Shown piece after piece: positions 1 through 11,647 of a DNA stretch of 64,000 nucleotides. The position numbers and the translations under genes were made by a program. Origin of the DNA: Roseimaritima sediminicola (lineage in GTDB: Bacteria > Planctomycetota > Planctomycetia > Pirellulales > Pirellulaceae). The stretch's first letter is position 1; the number at the start of each line of letters is the position of its first letter. The stretch lies in assembly GCF_009618275.1 (NCBI RefSeq), contig NZ_WIAD01000028.1, forward strand, positions 1-64,000, in the 5' to 3' direction. The notes beneath the pieces were generated by a model that had not been told where the DNA came from, searched no databases, and saw only the letters and a list, made by a program, of their open reading frames with translations.

Positions 1-111
1 GATTCTTCTCATACATAGATTCCGCCGGAGTCAGGAGATTTGAGATTTGCTGACTCCGGCTCGGTGCTGCTACGGTCCGCACTCTGGCGGTCTTCAGCTA
101 CGGGCGGCCGT
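1..111. repeat. Right-hand remnant of a composite intergenic repeat
   Basis: This stretch between the window edge and the alaS stop has three repeat modules. About 10-35 carries the inverted end unit (ATAGATTCCGCCGGAGTCAG). About 51-60 begins the direct unit (TGACTCCGGC). About 82-107 has a copy of the family whose minus-strand reading is GTAGCTGAA..CGCCAGAG. The last lies 10 nt behind the alaS stop and points the same way as alaS. The left part of the element is outside the window. Confidence 0.7.
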
Positions 112-2940
<2,829 letters not shown>

Positions 2941-3025
2941 CGCTAGCAGTCGAATCGAATGTTCGGAAGTGGGAATTCAGCCCGGATGATACCGCGAAGA
3001 CGGCGGTTTCGATAAGGTGGCAGGA

Positions 3026-4579
3026 CTACTGGGCTGCTACGATCACGCGGCGGGGGCGTCCGTCGCTGCCGACAATCTGAATCGGTACGTCGCCTTGGGC
3101 TTCGCCAGCCAATCGATAAAAGGCGTCCGGACGCGAGACCGGCTGGCCATCAAAACGGCGGACGAACTGGCCGGGACGCAGTCCGGCACGCCAAGCGGCC
3201 GTATCCGGATCGACTCGCAGAATCGCTAAATCGGCTTGCATCGGACGCTGGGAAAACATCAACTGGCTGGGCGGCAGGGCCGAGGCCCAGTCGATTCTTG
3301 CCCCGCGCCAAGTCGGTTCGGCGACCTGGCTGAAGCCGGGCTTGGCCAAGTGCAGCTGCTTTTTGCCCAGCCGCACGCGGACCGTTTGCGGTTGGCCCCC
3401 CTGAATTTGCCGTTGGCCTTCTTGAATTTGCGGCCCCGAGCGGGAAACCAGCAGTTCGACCTGGCTGTCGGCCGGGCGACGACTCAGCTCGCGAAACAGC
3501 TCGATCGCCCCGTCCGTGGGCACTCGATCGACGGCCAGGATGACGTCGCCGGCGACCAACCCCGCTTTGTCCGCCGCCAAACCGGGCACGACGCGCGATA
3601 GCCGTGCGCCGCGGCCGCCGGGATTGTCTCGCGGTTCGACGCCCAGAAACCCGAACGCGGGCTGGCGGCCTTCGCGCAGCCGCTGGATCGTCTGACGCGT
3701 CGGGGCGTCCAGGGCAATCGCGTACCCGGCGGCTTGCTCGTACCCCGCGACCGCGGCCAGGGAGGTGGTCAGCCCGACCATCCGGCCCTGCAGGTCGACG
3801 AGGGCTCCGCCGCTGGTTCCCAGGTTCAGTCTGGCGTCGGTTTGGATCAGGGTGCCGAATTCGGCCAACGACTGCCGGGCGGCGGCGCCGCCGCCGGCGG
3901 CATCGTCCGGCGAAGAGGGACCCGTCGGCCGAGCGGCTCGCTGCAGATTCGAAACGATCCCCCAGCTGGCGCTCGCGCGGCCATCGCGGGCGATCGCATA
4001 CGGGTTGCCCAGCGAAATGACCAGACTGCCCTGCCGCAGCGAACTCGCTTCGCCCAAGGGCATCGCGGGCAACCCCTGGGCTTCGATCTTCAGGACCGCC
4101 AGATCCGTCCAGGGATCCCCGGCCAGGACCGTTGCCGCAGTGCGAACCACCTCCGCCTCGGCGTGTTGGCCCCGCCACCAAACGTGGTAGTCGTGCTGGC
4201 GAGGATCATCCAGGGCGTGGTAGCAGGTCAGGATCAAGCCATCGGCCGAGAGGATGACACCGGAAGCGAAATGGGCCGGGACGTACTGTGGGGCGGTGGG
4301 ATCGAGGGCCGGTTGCTCGAGCGTGGGGACATTGAAAGAAAAATCGACCGCCGCAGCATCGGAATCCGCTTTGGCCACCCGCGAGATCGCTACGACCGAA
4401 GGAGCGGCTCGGCGAATCGCATCGCTGAGCACCGTTTCCATCGAAACGGCCAAAGCGGCTGCGCTGGGTGCGGCGGTGGCCGGTTTTTCGGCCGCGGGCT
4501 GCTGGCCTCCGGCCGGGGTGGGACCGAAGCCAGAAAACGCCACCAGGATCGAGAGCGCTAGGAACGATAGACGCGTCAC
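3026..4579 (-). CDS. HtrA-like trypsin-family serine protease with two PDZ domains
   Basis: Probable exported or periplasmic quality-control protease. Residues 1-25 look like a signal peptide (hydrophobic LSFLALSILVAF, then AGG). The trypsin-like domain follows, with a readable triad: His121 in LTCYHAL, Asp159 in WTDLAVLK and Ser256 in GTSGGAL. The first PDZ domain starts near FGFLGVEP and the second lies near the C-terminus (ILRVDPDTAAWRAGL). A Gly/Ala/Ser-rich insertion (about 217-237) lies before the nucleophile. At 517 residues it matches DegP/DegQ architecture, but the sequence is divergent and the cleavage partner is unknown. Confidence 0.88.
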   Translation of the reverse strand: MTRLSFLALSILVAFSGFGPTPAGGQQPAAEKPATAAPSAAALAVSMETVLSDAIRRAAPSVVAISRVAKADSDAAAVDFSFNVPTLEQPALDPTAPQYVPAHFASGVILSADGLILTCYHALDDPRQHDYHVWWRGQHAEAEVVRTAATVLAGDPWTDLAVLKIEAQGLPAMPLGEASSLRQGSLVISLGNPYAIARDGRASASWGIVSNLQRAARPTGPSSPDDAAGGGAAARQSLAEFGTLIQTDARLNLGTSGGALVDLQGRMVGLTTSLAAVAGYEQAAGYAIALDAPTRQTIQRLREGRQPAFGFLGVEPRDNPGGRGARLSRVVPGLAADKAGLVAGDVILAVDRVPTDGAIELFRELSRRPADSQVELLVSRSGPQIQEGQRQIQGGQPQTVRVRLGKKQLHLAKPGFSQVAEPTWRGARIDWASALPPSQLMFSQRPMQADLAILRVDPDTAAWRAGLRPGQFVRRFDGQPVSRPDAFYRLAGEAQGDVPIQIVGSDGRPRRVIVAAQ

Positions 4580-4615
4580 AAGATAAATCCCGCGCGGGAG
4601 AAAGGAGTCGCTCGG

Positions 4616-5974
4616 CTAGCCGTTGATCTCGTAGCCTTCGCGGTAGGGTCGCGAGAGCATCGAGTTGGCTTGTTCGTCGCCGACGATCTGTTCGTTGCCG
4701 TCATCCCATTTCAGGGTGCGGCCGCCGAGTCGCGCCGAGATACCGGCCAGGTGGCAGATGTTCAACATCCGCATGTGGCTGTGGACATCGCTGATCGGTT
4801 CCTGTTGGGTTTTGTGGCAGTGCAGGAAGTTCGCCCAGTGCGCGGCACGAGCGTTTTCCTCCATCGGCAGGCCCTTGTAAACCTTCGACAGCGCGTCTTC
4901 GGGCAGCGGATTATCCTTCAAGGCGTCGACCGGGGCACCGACCAATTTGCCACGGTTGACGAAGATGCGTCCCTTGTCGCCTTCGATCAGGACGCCGTTG
5001 TCGGTGTCGTTGCGGATCACCATTTTGGTGTTGCCCGGGAACGCCACGTCGAACTTGAACGCGGTGGCCGTGTTGTAGCGATCGTTCTGTTTGGGGTTGC
5101 CGTTCTGGTCGAATTCGACCGGATGATCGGCCGTGCCGCCGATCGACGTCGGACCTTCTTTTTGGCCGTTCAGTTCCAGCGCCCACTTGGCGATGTCGAC
5201 GTGGTGGGCGCCCCAGTCGGTCAACTTGCCACCGCTGTACTCATACCACCAGCGGAATTCGTAGTGGCAGTTGGTTTTCTTGCCTTCCTTGCGGTAGTCC
5301 ACTTTGGGTGCCGGCCCCAGCCATCGATCCCAGTCCAGGTTCTCGGGGACTTCGGCCACGGGAATCGCACCGCTGGCCGGGGCGCCACCGATCGCGGCCT
5401 GGACGCTGTGGATGCGTCCCAGGCGACCTTCGTTGACAATCGCCATGGCTTTGACGAACAGGTGGAAGGTGCTCCGCTGCTGCGTGCCGACCTGGATGAT
5501 GCGTCCGGTTTCTTCCTGAACCTTGCGGATCTGTTTGCCTTCGTCGATCGTCAGGGTCAGCGGTTTTTCGCAGTACACGTCCTTGCCGGCTCGCATCGCT
5601 TCGATCAGCGGTTTGGTGTGCCAGTGGTCGGGCGTGGCGATGTGCAGGATTTTGATGTCATCGCGGTCCAGGATCTTCTGGTAATCGATGTAAACGTCGG
5701 CCTTGCCCTTGCTCAACTGATCGTTGGCCTGACGCAACCGACCTTCGTCGGGATCCGCGATGGCCACCACGTCGACCCATTTGGCGGCCGAACGCATGTT
5801 GCCGCGGCCCATGCCGCCGGCGCCGATCAACCCGATCGGAAGGCGATCATTCTTGGACCGGCTCTCGTCGGCCAGCGTTTTCTGTTGAGAGAAGAAATAG
5901 GGCACGCTGGCGGCAGCGCCGATGCCGGCGGATGTCTTCAAAAAGTCCCGACGATTGCGATTCGGGCTGGCCAT
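4616..5974 (-). CDS. Tat-exported Gfo/Idh/MocA family oxidoreductase
   Basis: NAD(P)-dependent sugar or inositol-type dehydrogenase; the substrate cannot be told from sequence. A twin-arginine signal (NRRDFLKTSAG) opens the protein. The Rossmann motif GLIGAGGMGRGNM and the family signature CEKPLTL follow, and then the Gfo/Idh C-terminal domain with WWYEYSGGKLTDWGAHHVDIA. Such Tat-exported, NAD-binding members are greatly expanded in planctomycetes and usually linked to carbohydrate breakdown. No sugar-utilisation genes adjoin it. It lies 36 bp upstream of the HtrA-like gene on the same strand, so co-transcription is possible. Confidence 0.93.
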   Translation of the reverse strand: MASPNRNRRDFLKTSAGIGAAASVPYFFSQQKTLADESRSKNDRLPIGLIGAGGMGRGNMRSAAKWVDVVAIADPDEGRLRQANDQLSKGKADVYIDYQKILDRDDIKILHIATPDHWHTKPLIEAMRAGKDVYCEKPLTLTIDEGKQIRKVQEETGRIIQVGTQQRSTFHLFVKAMAIVNEGRLGRIHSVQAAIGGAPASGAIPVAEVPENLDWDRWLGPAPKVDYRKEGKKTNCHYEFRWWYEYSGGKLTDWGAHHVDIAKWALELNGQKEGPTSIGGTADHPVEFDQNGNPKQNDRYNTATAFKFDVAFPGNTKMVIRNDTDNGVLIEGDKGRIFVNRGKLVGAPVDALKDNPLPEDALSKVYKGLPMEENARAAHWANFLHCHKTQQEPISDVHSHMRMLNICHLAGISARLGGRTLKWDDGNEQIVGDEQANSMLSRPYREGYEING

Positions 5975-6067
5975 AAGGTTCTCTCCAAAGTTGAGCTGGA
6001 TTAAGCGGAAGACAATTCAAGGATGCTCATTGTATACCGTCCCGCGGTCGTAATGGTTTGGTGGTTG

Positions 6068-6138
6068 CCCGTAGCCGAAGTCGCCAGACTTTGGGAGGGA
6101 TGTCGCGCGGTCCAGATTCTGGCGAATTCAGCTACGGG
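6068..6138. repeat. Stop-codon-associated inverted repeat (family A)
   Basis: A hairpin of about 71 bp whose arms are CCCGTAGCCGAAGTCGCC on the left and the inverted form ending CAGCTACGGGCG on the right. On the minus strand the right arm reads GTAGCTGAATTCGCCAGA and contains the TAG stop of the fructosamine-kinase-like gene. The same arm sequence recurs near 82-107, 20048, 20518, 23913 and 46750. Confidence 0.8.
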
Positions 6139-7079
6139 CGGATCCGCTCGGCCAGCTGCTCGCACTGCTGGGCGTAGCTGCCGCCGAACAGGTTCAAGTG
6201 GTTCAGCAGGTGGTACAGCTGGTACAGGTCGGTGCGCTGCTGCCAGCGGCCGGCCAGCGGGAACGCTTCGTCGTACGCTTGATAAAACGATTCGCCGCAG
6301 CCGCCGAACAGCCGCAGCATCCCGAATTCGGCTTCCCGGTCCGCTCGATAGATCGCCGGATCGACCAGCACCGGTTCGCCGGCCTCGTCCTGCAAGTAAT
6401 TACCGCTCCAGAGGTCACCGTGAATCAGCGCGGGCCGGTCCGAGCAGCCCTCCAGCAGGGACGGCACGTCGGCCAGGATCCGCTCCAGCGACGCCTCGAG
6501 TCGCGGCGAAGCCAACCGTCGCTCGGCGGCCATCCGCAGCTGCGGCTCGAGTCGCTGGTCGCGAAAGAACGTTGGCCAGTCGCCGCTGGGCGAATTCTTT
6601 TGCGGCGTTCCGCCCAGATGGTTGTCCGCCGACCAGCCGAACGTCGGTTCGTCGCACCGGGCCCGGTGCAGGTCTGCCAACCGGCGGCCGAAGCGACGGA
6701 AGAAATCGTCACCGCCGCCGGCCGGGCGGACGTCGATGAATTCACAGACCAGGAAGGCTCGCTGGTTTTCCTCGTCCAGGCCCACCGCCAGCAGTTCCGG
6801 CACGCGAATCGTCTCGGTAGCCGCCAGGGCGGCCAGCCCCTCGGCTTCGCCGCGCAGCATCGCCAGGCGGTCGCCGCGGTCGGCTTTGACGAACACCCGC
6901 CCGCCATTGTCCAGTTGCCAAGCGGCCGTGTCCGAGATACAGCCGCCGCTGACCGGTTGGCTGCACACCAGGCTGCGGCCATCCAGCCCAGCTCCATCGC
7001 GGCCGGCCGCGGCCAGGACGGCCCCGGGGTTCAATCCCGTCACGGTGTCGCGTCGCTTGCCTGCGTCGTACTGTGTCAC
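6132..7079 (-). CDS. Fructosamine kinase / ketosamine-3-kinase family protein
   Basis: Predicted to phosphorylate ketosamines on glycated proteins or free amines, a deglycation reaction. The kinase-fold signature [10 protein letters not shown] and the following metal-binding segment [16 protein letters not shown] are clear. The N-terminal part has the family's VFVKAD-type lysine strand (GGRVFVKAD). I chose the GTG at 7079 ([10 protein letters not shown]), giving 315 residues close to the family length of ~290. The upstream ATG would run the protein into the hisF leader. The gene is divergent from hisF, about 73 bp apart. The stop codon TAG comes from a repeat. Confidence 0.87.
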   Translation of the reverse strand: MTQYDAGKRRDTVTGLNPGAVLAAAGRDGAGLDGRSLVCSQPVSGGCISDTAAWQLDNGGRVFVKADRGDRLAMLRGEAEGLAALAATETIRVPELLAVGLDEENQRAFLVCEFIDVRPAGGGDDFFRRFGRRLADLHRARCDEPTFGWSADNHLGGTPQKNSPSGDWPTFFRDQRLEPQLRMAAERRLASPRLEASLERILADVPSLLEGCSDRPALIHGDLWSGNYLQDEAGEPVLVDPAIYRADREAEFGMLRLFGGCGESFYQAYDEAFPLAGRWQQRTDLYQLYHLLNHLNLFGGSYAQQCEQLAERIRP

Positions 7080-7152
7080 CTCGTCACTCCTGCGGCGGTT
7101 CGTTAAGCTCAGGCGGACCACCAGAATTCCTGTTTCCTGCGGACCGAAACCG

Positions 7153-7920
7153 ATGCTTGCCAAGCGTGTCATCCCCTGTTTGGACGTTGCCAAGGGGCGT
7201 GTTGTCAAAGGCACGAATTTTGTCAATCTACGCGATGCGGGCGACCCGGTCGAAGTGGCGCGGCGCTACGAGGCCGAAGGGGCCGACGAGCTGGTGTTTC
7301 TGGACATCACGGCCAGCCACGAACAGCGGGACATCATGATCGACGTGGTTCGGCGAACGGCCGAACAGGTCTTCATGCCGCTGACCGTCGGCGGCGGGAT
7401 CCGCACCATCGAAGACGTCCGGGCGCTGTTGTCGGCGGGCTGCGACAAAGTGTCCATCAACTCCACCGCCTGCACCGATCCGGAGTTCGTGCGGCGGGCG
7501 GCCGAGCGGTTTGGCAGCCAGTGCATCGTCGTCAACATCGACCCCAAACGCGTGCAGCGTGACGGTCGTGAGGTCTGGGAGGTTCATATCAATGGGGGCC
7601 GCAAACCGACCGGCTTGGAGGCCGTGCCGTGGGCTCGGGAGGTGGAAGCTTTGGGGGCTGGTGAGATTGTGCTGACTAGTATGGATGCCGATGGCACCTG
7701 CGACGGCTACGACCTGGAAATCACTTCGGCCGTCAGCGATGCGGTGTCGATCCCCGTGGTGGCCAGTGGCGGTGCGGGCAAACCGGAGCATTTGGCGGAG
7801 GCGATTCTCGAGGGAAAAGCCGATGCGGCTTTGGCGGCCAGCATCTTTCACTTCGGACACTTTACAATTGATCAGACCAAACGAATCATGCAGTCGGCCG
7901 GGGTTCCGGTGCGGCTGTAG
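7153..7920 (+). CDS. hisF: Imidazole glycerol phosphate synthase, cyclase subunit
   Basis: Condenses PRFAR with ammonia from HisH to give IGP and AICAR in histidine synthesis. The 255-residue TIM barrel starts [20 protein letters not shown], where the Asp of CLDV is a catalytic acid; the second is in VVNIDPKR. The phosphate-binding loops [10 protein letters not shown] and SGGAGKPEH are intact. The ATG at 7153 gives the canonical N-terminus, and the longer upstream extension has no family support. No other his genes are in the window, in line with dispersed biosynthetic genes in this lineage. A 27-bp gap separates it from the PilT gene. Confidence 0.97.
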   Translation: MLAKRVIPCLDVAKGRVVKGTNFVNLRDAGDPVEVARRYEAEGADELVFLDITASHEQRDIMIDVVRRTAEQVFMPLTVGGGIRTIEDVRALLSAGCDKVSINSTACTDPEFVRRAAERFGSQCIVVNIDPKRVQRDGREVWEVHINGGRKPTGLEAVPWAREVEALGAGEIVLTSMDADGTCDGYDLEITSAVSDAVSIPVVASGGAGKPEHLAEAILEGKADAALAASIFHFGHFTIDQTKRIMQSAGVPVRL

Positions 7921-7947
7921 CCTTTTCTCGATCGGAGTTGCCCCGTT

Positions 7948-9150
7948 ATGGCCCATGCCGCGAACGCTCCCCAACAGCCCTCGCCCACGACCCAAGGGGG
8001 TGCCGCAGCCGTTGTCCGGCGTTTGAAGGAGAGCTTGCTGGATAAGCGCGAGCCGCTGGAGATCGACAAGATCTTTCGAGCGCTCGTCAAACTCGAAGGC
8101 TCCGACCTGCACCTCAAGGTCGGTCGTCCGCCGATGGTCCGCGTCCGCGGCGAACTGAAACCGCTGAACCGCCCGCCCATCGACAACCAGGAGATGATCG
8201 ATCTGTTGGTGCCGATGATGGACGAACGCAACCTGTTGATCTTCGAACAGGAAGGCGGCGCGGACTTTGCCTACGTGTGCGAGGTGGACGGCGAAAACTG
8301 GCGGTTTCGCGTCAACCTGCTGAAGCAGCTGGGCAAAATCGGTATGGTGGCCCGCCGGATCAGCAACTTCATCCCCGACTTCAAAGGCCTGTATCTGCCG
8401 CCCAGCGTCGAATCGCTGTGCCACTTCGAACAGGGCATGATCCTGCTGGCCGGCGTGACCGGATCGGGCAAAAGTACCACGATCGGGTCGATGCTCAATT
8501 ACATCAACTCGCTGTACCGCAAGCACATCCTGACGCTGGAGGATCCGATCGAATTTGTCTACACCGAAGACAAATGCTTGATCAACCAGCGGGAGATCGG
8601 ACAGGACGTGGTCGACTTTGGCGTCGGCATGAAGCATGCGGTGCGTGAAGACCCGGACATTATTCTCGTCGGCGAGCTGCGTGACGAAGAAACCTTTATG
8701 ACGGCCATCCACGCCGCGGAAACCGGTCACCTGGTGTTCGGCACGATTCACGCAGCCAGCGCCTCGACCACGATCGGCCGTATTTTGGACCTCTTCCCCG
8801 AAGAGATGCACGGCGCGATCCGCTCGGCCATCGCCTTCAATATGAAGGGCATCATCGCCCAAAAATTGCTCAAAAGCATCAAACCCGGCGTGCCCCGGGT
8901 GCCGACCTGCGAAATCATGACCTTTTCGCCCATGATCCGTAAATTAGTGCTCGAAGGTCACGATAACAAACTGCCCGACGCCATCCGCATCGGGGCTGAG
9001 GATGGGATGCAGGATTTCACGATGAGCCTCAAGCAGTTGATCGACGACGAATTGATCGATCGACCCACCGCCTTCGCCGTGGCGCCGAACAAGGACGCGC
9101 TGAAAATGGCGCTCAAGGGCATCGACGTTAAAGCACCAGGGATTATTTGA
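7948..9150 (+). CDS. pilT: PilT-family type IV pilus retraction ATPase
   Basis: Hexameric motor ATPase expected to drive type IV pilus retraction or twitching. After a ~35-residue extension it has the PilT N-domain (GSDLHLKVGRPPMVRVRGEL) and an intact Walker A (GVTGSGKST, Lys175). Also present are the Asp-box/Walker B (DPDIILVGELRDEET) and the PilT histidine box (TGHLVFGTIHAASA). The 400 residues compare with ~345-400 for the family. The following gene starts within its stop codon (TGATG), so the two ATPases are translationally coupled. No pilin-assembly genes adjoin. Confidence 0.93.
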   Translation: MAHAANAPQQPSPTTQGGAAAVVRRLKESLLDKREPLEIDKIFRALVKLEGSDLHLKVGRPPMVRVRGELKPLNRPPIDNQEMIDLLVPMMDERNLLIFEQEGGADFAYVCEVDGENWRFRVNLLKQLGKIGMVARRISNFIPDFKGLYLPPSVESLCHFEQGMILLAGVTGSGKSTTIGSMLNYINSLYRKHILTLEDPIEFVYTEDKCLINQREIGQDVVDFGVGMKHAVREDPDIILVGELRDEETFMTAIHAAETGHLVFGTIHAASASTTIGRILDLFPEEMHGAIRSAIAFNMKGIIAQKLLKSIKPGVPRVPTCEIMTFSPMIRKLVLEGHDNKLPDAIRIGAEDGMQDFTMSLKQLIDDELIDRPTAFAVAPNKDALKMALKGIDVKAPGII

Positions 9151-10493
9151 TGGCGAAGAAGAACGAACAAGAGGAAGAACAACTGTGGCAGACCGTGCCG
9201 CCGGTCGAATTCTCGGTCGTCATCGGCAATCGCGAACAACAACAAGCCCTGGAGATCCTGGCCCGGCAGGCGCCCGGTTACTCGGTCGCCGGCGGTCAGA
9301 TCGCCCATGCGCTCAGCGTTCGCGCCAACCACATCCTGATGGATTTCACCCAAGCCTTCGTCGCGATGCGCTACCAGATCGATGGCAACTGGGAACAACT
9401 GCCCAACCTGCCCCGCGATGCCGGCGATGCGATGCTGTACTCGCTGAAGCAGGTCTGTGGGCTGAACCCTGCCGATCGACGCAGCGCCCAGCAAGGAAAA
9501 TGCGCGACGAAGGTCAAAAAGGCCAAGTACTTCATCACCGTCCAGTCCCAGGGAACGGCCAATGGCGAACGCGTCCTGGTGCGGCTGGAACCGGAAAAGA
9601 CGCCCTTCGAAACGCTGACCGATCTGGGCATGCGCGATCGGATGAAGGAGCAGTACAAGCAGGCTTTGGACAGCACCGGCGGGATGGTCCTGGTCAGCGC
9701 TCCCAAAGGCACCGGGTTGACCACCAGTTGGCAGGTCACGCTGGAAGCGGCCGACCGGCTGATGCGCGACTTCCAGTCGGTCGAACACGATGCGCGGCGG
9801 GAACCCGAGACGATCAACGTCAGCAGTAATTATTACGGAGCGGCCGACGGACCGAGTGCGGCGGAATTAATTCGCAGCATGATCCTGAAAGAGCCCGATG
9901 TGTTCGTCCTGCCAGAAATCCCCGATGGCGACTCGTTGGCCACGATCCTCAAACAGGTGACCGCCAACGACAAACATCTGATCACCCGGACGGTCGCCGG
10001 CGATGCGGTGGAAGCCATCGTGTCGCTGATCGCTAAATATTCGAACAGCGCCAAGGAAATCGCCAGCAGCGTCACCGCGGTCCTGAACCAACGACTGGCC
10101 CGGCGGTTGTGCGAGAATTGCCGCCAACCGTTCCAGCCCACGCCGCAGTTGCTGCAGCAGTTGGGCATCCCGCAAGGCCGCGTCGCCGTGCTGTACCAGC
10201 CCTTCGTGCCGCCGCCGATCGAGCAGCAGGTGGACGAGAAAGGCAACCCCGCGCCGATCACGCCCTGTCATGTGTGCGGCGGCCGCAGTTATCTGGGCCG
10301 CGTGGGAATTTTTGAACTGCTGCAGCCCGGACCGAAGTTCCGAGCCGCGCTATTGAAGACCCGAGACGTCAACAAGCTGCGACAGGTCGCCCGAGCCGAA
10401 GGGCATCGTGGGCTGCAAAGCGAAGCGATCCTCACCGTCGCCCGCGGGATCACCAGCCTGGAAGAGTTAAAACGCGTCTTCGCGTCGAAGTAA
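9150..10493 (+). CDS. GspE/PilB-related ATPase-like protein with degenerate nucleotide site
   Basis: Secretion/pilus ATPase homologue that has probably lost ATP hydrolysis. The position of Walker A reads APKGTGLTT (184-192), with Leu190 replacing the invariant Lys. The Walker B region reads PDVFVLPEIPDGDSL, keeping Glu but changing the family's GEIRD. The histidine box is absent (HLITRTVAGDA instead of a TLHTND-type motif). The four-cysteine zinc motif of GspE/PilB is intact: CENC (321/324) and CHVC (373/376), followed by YLGRVGIFELL. I start at ATG 9150, overlapping the pilT stop by one base. Coupling to an intact PilT suggests a structural or regulatory partner. Confidence 0.85.
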   Translation: MAKKNEQEEEQLWQTVPPVEFSVVIGNREQQQALEILARQAPGYSVAGGQIAHALSVRANHILMDFTQAFVAMRYQIDGNWEQLPNLPRDAGDAMLYSLKQVCGLNPADRRSAQQGKCATKVKKAKYFITVQSQGTANGERVLVRLEPEKTPFETLTDLGMRDRMKEQYKQALDSTGGMVLVSAPKGTGLTTSWQVTLEAADRLMRDFQSVEHDARREPETINVSSNYYGAADGPSAAELIRSMILKEPDVFVLPEIPDGDSLATILKQVTANDKHLITRTVAGDAVEAIVSLIAKYSNSAKEIASSVTAVLNQRLARRLCENCRQPFQPTPQLLQQLGIPQGRVAVLYQPFVPPPIEQQVDEKGNPAPITPCHVCGGRSYLGRVGIFELLQPGPKFRAALLKTRDVNKLRQVARAEGHRGLQSEAILTVARGITSLEELKRVFASK

Positions 10494-10499
10494 ACCGCC

Positions 10500-10793
10500 C
10501 TATGCGCCTTCGGATTCCACGACTTGAAACCATTCGGCAACTTGGGCGACATCATCATCCCAAGTATGCCGTGCGCCATCGGGTTGACGAAGCCACAATA
10601 CTGGGTCTGATATCAATCCGGGCAACACCGTCCATATCTCGCCGGCAGGGTGAATCTCACCGCTTGGCTCACCGGTGTGATCTCGGCAGACTAACTCTCT
10701 GCGAAGCATCACACGTTGCCCAGCGACAAGGCCGCATTTGTATTGCGAGAAAAGGTTGTCCTCGTCGGCAGCGTGTAATTTCCAGTCAGACAT
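10500..10793 (-). CDS. Small hypothetical protein
   Basis: I do not recognise this 97-residue soluble protein. It is rich in acidic residues and Trp, with no membrane segment and no clear motif. I chose the ATG at 10793 (MSDWKLHAADEDNLF) over the TTG two codons earlier. It ends only 6 bp after the convergent GspE-like gene and lies 24 bp downstream of the Doc toxin on the same strand. It could therefore be a third cargo gene of the same small acquired block, though nothing in it shows a toxin-antitoxin role. Confidence 0.6.
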   Translation of the reverse strand: MSDWKLHAADEDNLFSQYKCGLVAGQRVMLRRELVCRDHTGEPSGEIHPAGEIWTVLPGLISDPVLWLRQPDGARHTWDDDVAQVAEWFQVVESEGA

Positions 10794-10817
10794 AGGCAAC
10801 CGGTGAAGAAGTTTTAA

Positions 10818-11210
10818 TTACGTTCCGACCTGCGTCGTATGCTTAACTACCCATGCGGTAAACCGACGGCGTTCAATTTCGCCTGCCGCAAGCCGTAGAA
10901 TAATCGACTCGGAATCATCTACATTAGCATTGAGTTCGAATCCGTTTAGCATGAGAAATGTTTCCATCGCTGCGTGACCGATCCGTTTGTTGCCGTCGAC
11001 AAAGGGATGGTTCATCACCAATGAGAAGCACAAGGCCGATGCTTTTTCGGCGAGTGTCGGATAGAGCTCTTCGCCACCGAAGGACAATTGCGGCTGAGCG
11101 AGCGCCGACTCAGCCAATCCCAGGTCACGGATGCCATCGGCGCCACCGGATTGCTCGACAAGCCAACGATGCAGCAAGATCAGTTCCCCGAGCGTTAGGA
11201 ATCGCATCAC
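10818..11210 (-). CDS. Doc-type (Fic-fold) toxin, death-on-curing family
   Basis: Probable type II toxin. Doc proteins phosphorylate EF-Tu and stop translation. The 130-residue protein contains the complete Fic core HPFVDGNKRIGHAA, with catalytic His, the F-x-D/N-G-N-K-R loop and the phosphate-binding Gly/Asn. The N-terminal FLTLGELILLHRWLVEQSGG is typical of Doc. Its start overlaps the antitoxin stop by 4 bp (minus strand), the classic antitoxin-first operon. The base composition looks less GC-rich than the flanking genes, which suggests recent transfer. The target is inferred from the family only. Confidence 0.9.
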   Translation of the reverse strand: MMRFLTLGELILLHRWLVEQSGGADGIRDLGLAESALAQPQLSFGGEELYPTLAEKASALCFSLVMNHPFVDGNKRIGHAAMETFLMLNGFELNANVDDSESIILRLAAGEIERRRFTAWVVKHTTQVGT

Positions 11211-11401
11211 GCCAATCGCCTGTATAACTCAGCATTCTTCTTGAGGACACGGGTGGCGGCGTGCTCGAAATCATTTTCCGGCTTTGCGATCAAATCATTG
11301 ATTGCGGCCTTGGCAAGATCGTGTACCGAGACGTTAAGTCTGCGGGCGATCTCCTGAAGACGCTGCGTCTGTTGTTCATCAAGGTCGAGCTTGAGTGTCA
11401 T
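11207..11401 (-). CDS. Antitoxin of the Doc module, small ribbon-helix-helix-like protein
   Basis: A 64-residue protein directly upstream of and overlapping the Doc toxin. The N-terminal MTLKLDLDEQQTQRLQEIA resembles the beta-strand plus helix of ribbon-helix-helix DNA-binding proteins. The C-terminal tail VLKKNAELYRRLA is the basic/amphipathic segment found in Doc-associated antitoxins and likely covers the toxin. Such antitoxins normally repress their own operon. The 130-bp gap upstream to the next gene probably holds the promoter, but I could not assign boxes. This is not a classical Phd sequence. Confidence 0.78.
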   Translation of the reverse strand: MTLKLDLDEQQTQRLQEIARRLNVSVHDLAKAAINDLIAKPENDFEHAATRVLKKNAELYRRLA

Positions 11402-11647
11402 TTGCTATCGAATCTCCATTTAAACGGACGGCCCTGCGCCGTGCTCCGTCGCACGGCATTGTTCTGTCTTATCGGATGTAGCGTTCCACATTCATTGCAG
11501 AGCGAAAAACGCCTGAATCAATTTTAGCCGATGGGAACCGTGCACGTCGCTCTTTGCGCCTGGCGGGTTTGGGCGAGCTATATTCGGGAAGGAGTTTCGG
11601 AGCGTTTGCTTGGGCTCCGCAAGGCCCGCATATTACTTACCAGCGTG

